Both the position numbers and the translations under genes were made by a program. Shown in pieces: positions 1 to 7,245 of a DNA stretch of 10,124 nucleotides; the first letter of the stretch is position 1; each line of letters opens with the position of its first letter. The notes under the pieces are model-generated. The model saw only the letters and a list, made by a program, of their open reading frames with translations. It was not told where the DNA came from and searched no databases. This stretch comes from Methyloprofundus sp. (GTDB taxonomy: Bacteria; Pseudomonadota; Gammaproteobacteria; Methylococcales; Methylomonadaceae). Location of the stretch: the NCBI GenBank assembly GCA_030619185.1, contig JAUXBW010000055.1:1-10124 (forward strand), written 5' to 3'.

Positions 1-2
1 CA

Positions 3-167
3 CAAGGTTATGGCTGGCATTTAGATGGGATTAAAAATGACGGCGAAGTTGCATGTAATGCATGCTCAGACAATAAGGACTTGCAAAAATGTCATGTTCA
101 GGATGTCGTCGTAACATGTAAGCGAATTAAGCCAGGCACAGTAGGCATGCTACCTGGGAAAGGTTGA
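3..167 (+). CDS. C-terminal fragment of an unrecognised cysteine-rich protein
   Basis: An open frame enters from the left edge and runs for 54 codons to a TGA at 165-167. The peptide begins QGYGWHLDGIKND and holds four cysteines spaced C-x2-C-x8-C-x8-C (residues 18, 21, 30 and 39 of the fragment), with a histidine next to the third. It ends in a basic, glycine-rich tail. The spacing could fit a small metal site or disulfides, but I do not recognise the family. It is read as the end of a real gene because the frame is open from the edge and its composition looks like coding sequence. It could still be a chance frame, since other frames stop early and the fragment is short. The gene start lies outside the window. 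Confidence 0.45.
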   Translation, partial: QGYGWHLDGIKNDGEVACNACSDNKDLQKCHVQDVVVTCKRIKPGTVGMLPGKG

Positions 168-440
168 TAACGGTGTGGCCAGTATTCTCCCTGAATAACT
201 TCACGCAATGCGAACATGGGTATAGACAGGAAAATTCATAACTGTCTGTACTCAGTTTGAAAAATACGATGAGTGTTGTTTGTTTGAGTGTCGACTTTCA
301 AGCTTTGCGCTATCATGTTAATAGCGGCTGAAAGACACGAATAGGCTTAAATGGATATGGCTAATGTATGTATTTTACGTGATATGATAGCTATGCCCTA
401 ATCACCTAGGAATGCATCAGTTATAATAGTCAGCAAAAAA

Positions 441-638
441 TTTCCTGATTACCCATAACTCTCAGCTATATTCGTCATTCCTGCATGCTACCCAGTCAAG
501 CGTGGGCACATGCTTTAGCAGGAATCTCGTGGGTAAACAAAGATTCCCGATAAAAGACTTCGGGAATAACGAGACTCTTAACATACTGATGTTTAAAGTT
601 TATTTTAATTTGGCTGTGAGTTGTACGTAATCAGGAAA
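441..638. repeat. MITE-like element with about 32-bp terminal inverted repeats
   Basis: The left arm (441-472) and right arm (607-638) are imperfect inverted repeats. The outer 12 bases (TTTCCTGATTAC against GTAATCAGGAAA) pair perfectly, and about 26 of 32 positions pair overall. The arms enclose a palindromic core at 474-573. No transposase and no clear target-site duplication are visible, so this would be a non-autonomous element or a decayed remnant. The inverted pairing is seen directly; mobility is inferred. Confidence 0.5.
474..573. repeat. Palindromic intergenic repeat with two hairpins
   Basis: Two hairpins lie side by side. The first pairs ATTCCTGC (477-484) with GCAGGAAT (518-525), with further imperfect pairing inside through CCCA (491-494) and TGGG (503-506). 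The second pairs ATTCCCGA (543-550) perfectly with TCGGGAAT (560-567) around a 9-base loop. The ATTCCYG..CRGGAAT motif, with CGTCATTC and AATAACGAG at the outer edges, resembles dispersed palindromic repeats common in gammaproteobacterial intergenic DNA. Copy number in this genome cannot be judged from one window. Confidence 0.55.
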
Positions 639-892
639 ATTTACACTGATTGTTAGTAGTGCATAGCATCTTATAGTTAGTGCGCTCCATAATCGCAGAA
701 TATCCACTCATTTTTTCTGAATTAACGTGGGCTGTTTACATTTCAAGATTAATTAAGGTTATGTCTGCATTAGCTGTTGGTAAGACTAAAAAGGCTAATG
801 ATTTCTGGCATTTATCTATTACTATGATTCATGTAAAAACAATAACTTAGGCGAACACAAACACTTAATGAGTACATAGCCTTAATTAATTT

Positions 893-1927
893 ATGCAACA
901 AGAAAATATCTTTGAATATGTAAGGTGTATGGCTGCATTGATTCGCTCAGAACAACGAAGAAAATGCGCTCACATCAGGTTACAACTCGTGCATTTTGAA
1001 GTATTAGATTATTTATCGCAGTCTACTCAATATACGGATACCCCGGCTGCTACTGCCTCTTATTTTGGTATGACCCGAGGGACGGTTTCGCAGTCTTTGA
1101 TTGTTCTGGAAAAAAAAGGCTATATAGAAAAGCATAAAGATGAGCTGGATAAACGAATTATTCATGTTGATTTACTTCCATCAGGTAGTGCAATATTAAG
1201 TAAAGCCCGCACGTCAGAACTGTTGAACAAAGCAAATATTTTTTTTAAAAGAGAGTCAATTGCCCCCCCCAAAATACGCATGTTTAACCATGTGTTTAGC
1301 GCGTTGCAAAAAGCTTCCCAGTCGCAACCGTTTAAAGCGGGGAATGGCAGTACATTTAAGCTTATGAATAAAGCGAATATTTTCGAAGTCATTGAGTGCA
1401 TGGCGGCACTGATTCGTTCGGAAGAGCGAAGAAATTGCACTGAACTGAAATTACAGTTAGTTCATTTTCAGGTTTTGGAATATTTATCTTTATGTAATAA
1501 ATACAGCGATACTCTTGCAGCTATAGCAAATTATCTAGGTATGACCCGGGGAACTGTGTCGCAGTCACTGATGATCCTTGAAAAAAGAGAGTTGATTAAA
1601 AAAACACAGGATAACTCGGATAAGCGTGTTTTTCATATTCAATTGCTTATCCGGGGGCGCTATATTATTAAGAAAGTAAAGCCCACAGAGCTATTCAATA
1701 AAGCGGAGGCGATTATACAGGATAATAAGTCAATTGCGGCAGGTGAAGAGGTTTTTATTGAGGCTCTTAGAGCACTGCAAAAAGCCAACGAGTTTAATTC
1801 TTTTGGCATCTGTAAAACATGTATGAACTTTAGTAGAAACCCCAGCGGTTTTTTCTGTGAATTAACTCAAGAAAAATTAAGCAAAAGTGATAGTGATAAA
1901 ATTTGCCAGGAACATATCCCTGTATAG
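893..1927 (+). CDS. Tandem-duplicated MarR-family transcriptional regulator with a Cys-rich tail
   Basis: The 344-residue protein contains two MarR winged-helix units in one chain. Unit 1 (residues 1-157) and unit 2 (158-344) are clearly homologous. MQQENIFEYVRCMAALIRSE aligns with MNKANIFEVIECMAALIRSE, and both carry the recognition-helix sequence GMTRGTVSQSL followed by a wing with a D-K-R motif (86-88 and 243-245). Ordinary MarR proteins are about 140-190 residues with one unit and bind DNA as dimers, so this may act as a single-chain dimer; that is inference. Only unit 2 carries a tail with C307, C310, C322, C338 and H341, a plausible zinc or redox site. The start at 893 is supported by its alignment with M158 at the head of unit 2, although no strong ribosome binding site is visible. 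A run of eight C bases lies at 1263-1270. The gene ends 45 bases before the SulP-carbonic anhydrase gene on the same strand, which suggests co-transcription or local control. The ligand is unknown. Confidence 0.88.
   Translation: MQQENIFEYVRCMAALIRSEQRRKCAHIRLQLVHFEVLDYLSQSTQYTDTPAATASYFGMTRGTVSQSLIVLEKKGYIEKHKDELDKRIIHVDLLPSGSAILSKARTSELLNKANIFFKRESIAPPKIRMFNHVFSALQKASQSQPFKAGNGSTFKLMNKANIFEVIECMAALIRSEERRNCTELKLQLVHFQVLEYLSLCNKYSDTLAAIANYLGMTRGTVSQSLMILEKRELIKKTQDNSDKRVFHIQLLIRGRYIIKKVKPTELFNKAEAIIQDNKSIAAGEEVFIEALRALQKANEFNSFGICKTCMNFSRNPSGFFCELTQEKLSKSDSDKICQEHIPV
1263..1270 (+). repeat. C8 homopolymer inside the MarR-type gene
   Basis: Eight consecutive C bases encode part of A124-P125-P126 near the end of the first MarR unit. 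The reading frame on both sides matches the second unit (SIA before, LQKA after), so the present length is in frame. A gain or loss of one base would cut the protein off soon after residue 126. Such tracts can be slippage-prone or error-prone in sequencing. Confidence 0.6.
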
Positions 1928-1972
1928 CTTACAAGGCATGGCTTTAATGTATTTAGATAGGAAAAGCAGAAA

Positions 1973-4183
1973 ATGATTAGAAAGCCCTTATTAACAGACA
2001 ATGACTGGTTATTGAATTATAAATCCAGTTTGCGTTATGACTTGTCAGCCAGTGTTGTTGTTTTTCTATTGGCACTACCTCTGTGTCTAGGTATCGCACT
2101 TGCTTCGGGGGCTCCCTTGTTCTCAGGATTGATTGCAGGCGTTGTCGGTGGGCTTGTCGTTGCAAGTCTGGGTAATTCAGCACTAGGCGTTAGTGGCCCA
2201 TCTGCCGGTTTGGCTGTCATAGTGTTTGCGGCTATTCAGGAGCTGGGTTTTGATGCAGTACTGGTCGCCGTGATATTGGCAGGTATTATTCAGCTAGTTA
2301 TAGGCTATCTTGGTGCGGGCATTGTTGGGTATTATTTTCCGTCTGCTGTTATTAGAGGAATGTTATCAGGTATCGGTATTATTATCTTTCTTAAGCAGAT
2401 TCCACATGCAGTGGGTTATGACAAGGATTATGAGGGAGATATGACATTTATTCAGGGTGATGATTATACAACTTTGACTGAGCTGGGACATATGCTTGAT
2501 TTTATTGCTCCAGGAGCCGTTATTGTTAGTATCGTGTGTCTAGGACTTTTGCTGCTTTGGGACGCTCGCTGGTTTAAACAATTCCGCTTTAGTCAATGGC
2601 TAAATGGTGCTGTGGTTGCGGTTATAGCAGGCGTTTTATTAAATCAGTTGTTTATTGCTGTTATACCTGAGTGGTCTTTGAGTGGTAATCACCTGGTGCA
2701 TTTGCCTGTTGCTGCGACGCTAAGTGACGTAGCCAGCTTTTTCACCTTCCCTGACTTTTCCCAAATTAACAATCCCGCTATTTATCATGTAGCGATAACG
2801 CTCGCGCTAGTCGCTAGTCTGGAAACTTTGTTATGCGTTGAAGCAATCGATAGACTGGATCCTTATAAGCGAGTTACCTCGAACAACCGAGAACTTAAAG
2901 CGCAAGGTGTGGGGAATATTTGCTCTGGTTTACTGGGTGGATTACCCATGACGCAGTTATTAGTCCGTAGTTCAGCAAATATTCAATCGGGCGGTAGAAC
3001 TAAAATGTCTGCCATCATGCAAGGGGGATTTTTGCTGATAGCGATATTCTTGATTCCTGACTTAGTAAATAAGATACCTTTGTCAAGTTTGGCGGCCATT
3101 TTATTAGTTGTCGGCTATAAATTAGCTAAGCCTGCGTTATTTAAAACCATGTATAAAGTTGGCATGTATCACTTTATTCCCTTTATGGCGACTATATTGG
3201 GGCTGATTTTTTCAAATATGCTAACAGGTATTGGTATTGGTTTAGGATTTGCCCTGATTTTTATTTTACTGGAAAATTTTAAAGTGGCCTTTTATTTGCA
3301 AGAGCAGCAAAAAGCGAATAAAAACATTATTACCCTTTCAGAAAATGTTTCGTTTTTGAATAAGGCGAATATATTAAAGCTCCTCAATCATTTACCCGAT
3401 AATTCTGATGCTGTTATTGATGCGACCAATTCAAAATATATAGATTTTGATGTCTATGAAATTATCGAGAATTTTAAAATAGAAGCGAAACGCAAAAATA
3501 TTAACCTGGTGACACAGAATCTACGTGGTTTTGGTTTTTTAAGGCCTGTTGAACGCGCATTGCCAATTAGTAAAGAAGCCCAACAGGCTTTAACGCCTGT
3601 GGAAGTGCTGGAAATATTGAAATCGGGTAACAGTCGATTTGTTAATAGCCTTAGAGACAATCGTAATTTATTAGAACAGGCAGACGAAACCGTAGCAGGG
3701 CAGTTTCCTATTGCCATTATCTTAAGCTGTATTGATTCACGTACCTCGGCAGAGTTAATTTTTGATCAGGGCTTGGGTGATGTATTTAGTGTCCGGGTTG
3801 CCGGGAATGTGGTTAATGAGGATATTCTGGGAAGTATGGAATATGCCTGTAAGGCGGCTGGATCCAAGTTGGTTGTGGTATTGGGGCACACGCACTGTGG
3901 CGCGGTAAAAGGTGCGTGTACCGGAGCAAAGCTAGGCAATTTAACCGGCTTGCTGGATAAAATTCAACCAGCTGTAGAATCAGTTGAAAAGGGTGAGATT
4001 ACTGAAAATAGTACCTTAGACTATCCAATGGAAGATCAGGTCGCCGAGCGCAATGTAGAAATGATGGTTGAGCAAATCAAGCAAAGAAGTAAGGTGCTGC
4101 GGGATATGGAAGCGGGAAGTGAAATCGGCATAGTTGGCGCAATGTATGATATTGAAACCGGGTTGGTTGAATTTTATCATTAG
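1973..4183 (+). CDS. SulP-family anion transporter fused to a beta-carbonic anhydrase
   Basis: The 736-residue fusion is probably an inner-membrane bicarbonate (or other anion) transporter with a cytoplasmic enzyme that interconverts CO2 and bicarbonate. Residues 20-440 are a SulP/SLC26 membrane domain with many hydrophobic segments, the family motif GPSAGL (75-80), and the conserved stretch from E284 to G351 that includes RSSANIQSGGR (332-342). Residues about 452-520 look like a STAS-type regulatory domain. Residues about 543-736 are a beta-class carbonic anhydrase. Its zinc ligands are C586 (in SCIDSR), H639 and C642 (in GHTHCG), and the catalytic Asp588/Arg590 pair is present, so the enzyme looks active. 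SulP proteins fused to carbonic anhydrases are a known architecture proposed to be bicarbonate transporters. AGGA at 1959-1962 lies 10 bases before the ATG. The gene follows the tandem MarR regulator by 45 bases. The transported ion is inferred; sulfate cannot be excluded. Confidence 0.93.
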   Translation: MIRKPLLTDNDWLLNYKSSLRYDLSASVVVFLLALPLCLGIALASGAPLFSGLIAGVVGGLVVASLGNSALGVSGPSAGLAVIVFAAIQELGFDAVLVAVILAGIIQLVIGYLGAGIVGYYFPSAVIRGMLSGIGIIIFLKQIPHAVGYDKDYEGDMTFIQGDDYTTLTELGHMLDFIAPGAVIVSIVCLGLLLLWDARWFKQFRFSQWLNGAVVAVIAGVLLNQLFIAVIPEWSLSGNHLVHLPVAATLSDVASFFTFPDFSQINNPAIYHVAITLALVASLETLLCVEAIDRLDPYKRVTSNNRELKAQGVGNICSGLLGGLPMTQLLVRSSANIQSGGRTKMSAIMQGGFLLIAIFLIPDLVNKIPLSSLAAILLVVGYKLAKPALFKTMYKVGMYHFIPFMATILGLIFSNMLTGIGIGLGFALIFILLENFKVAFYLQEQQKANKNIITLSENVSFLNKANILKLLNHLPDNSDAVIDATNSKYIDFDVYEIIENFKIEAKRKNINLVTQNLRGFGFLRPVERALPISKEAQQALTPVEVLEILKSGNSRFVNSLRDNRNLLEQADETVAGQFPIAIILSCIDSRTSAELIFDQGLGDVFSVRVAGNVVNEDILGSMEYACKAAGSKLVVVLGHTHCGAVKGACTGAKLGNLTGLLDKIQPAVESVEKGEITENSTLDYPMEDQVAERNVEMMVEQIKQRSKVLRDMEAGSEIGIVGAMYDIETGLVEFYH

Positions 4184-4210
4184 TGATGATCAAAGCACCG
4201 TGCTATGCCT

Positions 4211-4243
4211 TGTCGGATTACGCTATCGCTCATCCAACCTACG
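4211..4243 (-). repeat. Short dispersed-type intergenic repeat
   Basis: Read on the minus strand this is CGTAGGTTGGATGAGCGATA followed by GCGTAATCCGAC, with GGAT and ATCC ends that can fold back. It resembles a repeat seen between genes in many proteobacteria. It sits between two convergent genes, next to a small hairpin (AGCA..TGCT, 4194-4204). Neither hairpin is followed by a T-run, so a termination role is uncertain. Confidence 0.5.
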
Positions 4244-4303
4244 CTGTGGTATCACTTAATTACCTTGATAAATCTATAATATATTGATTGTAATGGGCTG
4301 AGA

Positions 4304-5146
4304 TCAGGGTTCGTCACGCATCCTTATAAACACCGCGAATCGCGGAATTCCGCTGTTCGTAAAGCCTTGATGGCGAAAGCTGATTGTACTGCCGATAGCA
4401 GGCGGATTTTTCCTTTGCTGATGACTAAAGCCGCTACCGATATAAAAAACTTTTCCCGATTCGGTGCTAACCTTGATGGCTCCCATTATGCCGGAAAACT
4501 GCCCTTTTCCGGCACGATATCCAGTCACAACAGCTTCTGCATCAGTAAAAATCTTTAATTTAAGCAGGTCAGAACTTCGGCCACTATGATAAACCCCTGC
4601 CTGGTGGTGTAACATAAGCCCCTCTGCACCCTGTCTGATAACCGTATTGAGGTGCTGCATAAGTACATCATTAGACTTCAGTCGATACTGGGGAATAAAT
4701 TCAAGGTATGCAGATGTGGTTTGTTTGGCAAAATGCCGCATGGCTGCCACTCTCTCTGAAAAAGTCCCGTGATGAGCTGGCAAGTCAAATACCATAAATT
4801 TAACTTTTTGCCAGCCGATATGTGCTTGCTGTTTTTTGATAATTGAAACAGTTTGTTGGTATTTCCGTCTTGCGACCCATAACTCGCCGTCTAAGGGTGT
4901 CTCTGGAAAGTCTTTTATAAACCATAGTGGTGCGCTTAGCTGATTCCCTCCCCGGGAAATTAGCTGATGACCATTCCAGCGAGCACGGACACCATCAAGT
5001 TTTTCACTGATCCAGTATTCAGATACATCAACTGACGACAGAAAGGTTTTGGCTAGCATTAACGCGGGTTTCTCAATAGCGAGTGCGGTAGAGAGGTATA
5101 CCAGTACTAACAGAAAGAAGGTTTGTAAAAGATAGATGGGTCGCAT
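4304..5146 (-). CDS. Secreted ATP-dependent DNA ligase (LigE type)
   Basis: This 280-residue minimal ATP-dependent DNA ligase should seal nicks using a lysyl-AMP intermediate. The nucleotidyltransferase motifs appear in order: motif I EKLDGVR with nucleophile K49, LDGEL (85-89), VKFMVFDLPA (115-124), EGLMLH (175-180) and LLKLK (194-198). An OB-fold domain fills 199-280 and ends in RFAVFIRMRDE. The first 23 or so residues form a signal peptide, with a hydrophobic core and a likely cleavage after STALA. The protein is therefore expected in the periplasm, as in the Lig E group of gammaproteobacteria, which has been linked to extracellular DNA or competence. The ATG at 5144-5146 was chosen. An in-frame TTG at 5150-5152 would add two residues, and neither start has a clear ribosome binding site. 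The gene is convergent with the SulP fusion and divergent from ybiT. Confidence 0.92.
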   Translation of the reverse strand: MRPIYLLQTFFLLVLVYLSTALAIEKPALMLAKTFLSSVDVSEYWISEKLDGVRARWNGHQLISRGGNQLSAPLWFIKDFPETPLDGELWVARRKYQQTVSIIKKQQAHIGWQKVKFMVFDLPAHHGTFSERVAAMRHFAKQTTSAYLEFIPQYRLKSNDVLMQHLNTVIRQGAEGLMLHHQAGVYHSGRSSDLLKLKIFTDAEAVVTGYRAGKGQFSGIMGAIKVSTESGKVFYIGSGFSHQQRKNPPAIGSTISFRHQGFTNSGIPRFAVFIRMRDEP

Positions 5147-5479
5147 AGGCAAAGAAACAGAGGAAACTATAGGGAGTGCGCAGCTACAACTATTATTGAC
5201 ACTAGAAAAAGCTAAAGCTTTTTCACTCCTGTTATTTACAAGCTTTTAATAGAAGTATAGGCCCATTCACGGACATTCTTTGATTTACTTATCTTTAGGC
5301 TTAGAAATCGCGTAGAATACCGCTTTTTTTAACGTTTTCCAGACTAGTACAGCACCCAGTAAATAGAACTAACAAGCTCCCGTCTAAAGTTTAACACTCA
5401 TATAAATTTACAATATATTTAACGGAACTTACTGGGTGCTGTACAAGTCGTCTTCATTTTATCTACCTAGATTATAAAC
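5147..5479. other. Divergent intergenic region between the ligase gene and ybiT
   Basis: This 333-base region should hold the promoters of both divergent genes. A perfect 9-bp inverted repeat with a 2-base centre lies at 5205-5224 (GAAAAAGCT and AGCTTTTTC). It is preceded by a TTGACA-like hexamer at 5196-5201 with no matching -10 box. The second half holds the inverted-repeat element at 5342-5449. No promoter could be assigned with confidence. Confidence 0.6.
5342..5449. repeat. Inverted-repeat element, copy 1, in the ybiT leader
   Basis: The arms 5342-5362 and 5429-5449 are inverted repeats that match at 20 of 21 positions. The inner 16 (GTACAGCACCCAGTAA at 5347-5362 against 5429-5444) pair perfectly around a 66-base AT-rich centre. 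The right arm ends 30 bases before the ybiT start codon, so the element probably lies in its promoter or leader. A related copy lies beyond the other end of ybiT at 7153-7221. Confidence 0.65.
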
Positions 5480-7069
5480 ATGCTTACAACTGCAAATATC
5501 ACCATGCAATTTGGCGCTAAGCCACTCTTTGAAGACGTTTCCGTTAAATTTGGTAACGGTAACCGTTATGGCCTCATTGGTGCTAATGGCTGTGGTAAAT
5601 CAACCTTTATGAAAATTCTAGGGGGCGATCTGGAGTCCTCCGCGGGAAATCTTTCCAAAGATCCGCATGAACGTATTGGTAAATTAAAACAGGATCAGTT
5701 TGCTTACGAGCAATATGCTGTACTGGATACGGTTATTATGGGTCACGAAGAGTTATGGAAAGTAAAATCAGAGCGTGATGCCATTTATGCAAACCCGGAA
5801 ATGACGGAAGCAGATGGTATGCGTGCCGCCGAACTTGAGTCTGAATTTGCCGAGATGGATGGTTATACGGCAGAAGCGCGGGCAGCGGAGTTATTAGCGG
5901 GTCTGGGTATTCCACTTGAGCAGCACTACGGATTAATGAGCGCAGTTGCTCCCGGCTGGAAATTGCGTGTCTTACTGGCGCAGGTGTTATTTTCTGAACC
6001 CGATATCATGTTGCTGGATGAGCCGACAAACAACCTTGATATTAATGCTATTCGATGGTTAGAAGATATTATAAATGAGCGTTTGTGCACCATGATTATT
6101 ATTTCGCATGATCGCCATTTTTTGAATAGTGTGTGTACTCATATGGCTGATCTGGATTATGGTGAAATACGCCTTTATCCAGGTAATTATGATGACTATA
6201 TGACTGCTTCAACTTTGGTCACTGAACAATTGCAGACTGATAATGCCAGAAAACAGGCAAAAATCACTGAACTAAAAGCCTTTGTCAGCCGTTTTTCTGC
6301 CAATGCTTCAAAATCAAAACAAGCGACCTCGCGTGCAAGACAGTTAGAAAAAATTGACCTGACTGAGATCAAGCCTTCGAGCCGCAAAAATCCGTTTATC
6401 CGCTTTGAGCAACGAAAAAAACTCCATAGACTGGCACTAGAAATAGAGGGTTTGGCGAAAAGCTATGATGAAGAGGTGTTTAGTAATTTTGATCTGATGG
6501 TACAGGTGGGCGAGCGTATAGCCATTATCGGTCCTAACGGCATCGGTAAAACGACCTTATTAAAATGCATGGCGGGTGAAACGGAACCAACAGCCGGTAC
6601 GGTTAAATGGTCTGAAAACTCAGATATAGGCTACTGCGCACAGGATCACGCGGCTGACTTTGTACAGGATAAACAGTTATTTGACTGGATGGAGCAATGG
6701 CGGCAAGCGAGTGATGATGATCAAGTCATACGCGGTACACTGGGTCGTCTATTATTTACCCAGGATGATATTGATAAAAAGGTGGGTGTACTCTCGGGTG
6801 GTGAAAAAGGCAGGATGATCTTTGGCAAGCTGATGTTACGACGCAATAATATTCTATTGCTGGATGAGCCTACTAATCATCTGGACATGGAATCCATTGA
6901 AGCGTTGAATCTGGCATTGGAAAATTATCCGGGCACTTTGATTTTCGTTAGTCATGACCGTGAATTTGTCTCTAGCCTGGCTACCCGAATTCTGGAGTTA
7001 ACGCCGACAGGTATTGTGGACTTCCGTGGTAGCTATGAAGAATATTTAGCAAGCCAGGATTTGGTTTAG
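5480..7069 (+). CDS. ybiT: ABC-F family ATPase YbiT
   Basis: This 529-residue soluble protein has two ABC ATPase domains and no membrane segments, the layout of ABC-F ribosome-associated translation factors. Domain 1 has Walker [10 protein letters not shown] (34-42), Walker [13 protein letters not shown] (176-187), the degenerate signature APGWKLR typical of YbiT, and switch SHD at 209-211. The linker at roughly 242-320 is rich in K, R and A ([20 protein letters not shown]). Domain 2 has GPNGIGKTT (351-359), LSGGEKGRM (438-446), [12 protein letters not shown] (458-469) and SHD (491-493). Both catalytic glutamates (E181 and E463) are present. Length and sequence follow E. coli YbiT closely from end to end, so the symbol is well supported. 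Family members act at the ribosomal E site; the exact role of YbiT is less settled. No strong Shine-Dalgarno sequence precedes the ATG. The gene is flanked on both sides by related inverted repeats. Confidence 0.96.
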   Translation: MLTTANITMQFGAKPLFEDVSVKFGNGNRYGLIGANGCGKSTFMKILGGDLESSAGNLSKDPHERIGKLKQDQFAYEQYAVLDTVIMGHEELWKVKSERDAIYANPEMTEADGMRAAELESEFAEMDGYTAEARAAELLAGLGIPLEQHYGLMSAVAPGWKLRVLLAQVLFSEPDIMLLDEPTNNLDINAIRWLEDIINERLCTMIIISHDRHFLNSVCTHMADLDYGEIRLYPGNYDDYMTASTLVTEQLQTDNARKQAKITELKAFVSRFSANASKSKQATSRARQLEKIDLTEIKPSSRKNPFIRFEQRKKLHRLALEIEGLAKSYDEEVFSNFDLMVQVGERIAIIGPNGIGKTTLLKCMAGETEPTAGTVKWSENSDIGYCAQDHAADFVQDKQLFDWMEQWRQASDDDQVIRGTLGRLLFTQDDIDKKVGVLSGGEKGRMIFGKLMLRRNNILLLDEPTNHLDMESIEALNLALENYPGTLIFVSHDREFVSSLATRILELTPTGIVDFRGSYEEYLASQDLV

Positions 7070-7146
7070 GTCTAAACTAGCACTAACAATATTGCTTCTT
7101 GCACAATAAGCTGTTATTTTTCTTCGCTGTCACTCGCACAACGACA

Positions 7147-7170
7147 GTGCTTGTGCAGCACCTATTTTTT
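7147..7170 (+). terminator. Possible intrinsic terminator after ybiT
   Basis: GTGCT (7147-7151) can pair with AGCAC (7157-7161) around a 5-base loop, and a T6 run follows at 7165-7170. The stem is short, and it competes with the larger inverted repeat at 7153-7221, so the two folds may be alternatives. It lies about 80 bases after the ybiT stop codon. Confidence 0.35.
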
Positions 7171-7221
7171 ATAATGAATGTAATGTAGTTGTCTGGTCGG
7201 CGCTAACAATAGGTGCTGTAC
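7153..7221. repeat. Inverted-repeat element, copy 2, between ybiT and hrcA
   Basis: The arms are 7153-7166 (GTGCAGCACCTATT) and 7208-7221 (AATAGGTGCTGTAC). They match at 13 of 14 positions, and the odd position would be a G-U pair in RNA. The outer arm core GTRCAGCACC is shared with the element before ybiT. GGTGCTGTACTGGT around the right arm matches the minus strand of copy 1 at 13 of 14 positions. The element ends 24 bases before the hrcA start. Confidence 0.55.
7170..7175 (+). promoter_or_regulatory. Possible -10 box for hrcA
   Basis: A perfect TATAAT hexamer lies about 70 bases before the hrcA start, within the loop of the inverted repeat. No good -35 hexamer is found 16-18 bases upstream, so this is a weak call in AT-rich DNA. 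Confidence 0.25.
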
Positions 7222-7245
7222 TGGTAATTATTATTTGAGGCAGAT

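Larger units (their letters stand above)
168..892. other. Gene-free stretch with an inverted-repeat element
   Basis: No convincing gene lies in these 725 bases. The one structured part is the inverted-repeat element at 441-638, described separately. A 29-codon ATG frame at 761-850 has no good homology cues. No clear promoter for the regulator that begins at 893 was recognised. The sequence is AT-rich, especially from 590 to 892. Confidence 0.7.

Noticed and set aside
761..850. 29-codon ATG frame (MSALAVGKTKKAND...) before the MarR-type gene
   Set aside because: Very short, with only a weak AAGG too close to the ATG and no recognisable family; likely a chance frame in AT-rich DNA.
168..892. 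CRISPR array or RNA gene in the gene-free stretch
   Set aside because: There are no regularly spaced direct repeats and no tRNA-like fold; the structure present is inverted, not direct.
1162..1440. 92-codon minus-strand frame inside the MarR-type gene
   Set aside because: Fully overlapped by the well-supported plus-strand gene and has no family features; a shadow frame.
5205..5224. Perfect 9-bp inverted repeat as a terminator
   Set aside because: It is AT-rich with a 2-base centre and no T-run beyond the stem on either strand, and it lies upstream of both flanking genes.
7077..7085. CTAGCACTA as half of a CIRCE operator upstream of hrcA
   Set aside because: No GAGTGCTAA half follows at the required 9-base spacing, and the match is partial.
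5342..7221. ybiT as cargo of a composite transposon bounded by the two inverted-repeat elements
   Set aside because: No transposase is present, the two elements differ in length and centre, and ybiT is an ordinary chromosomal gene with normal composition.
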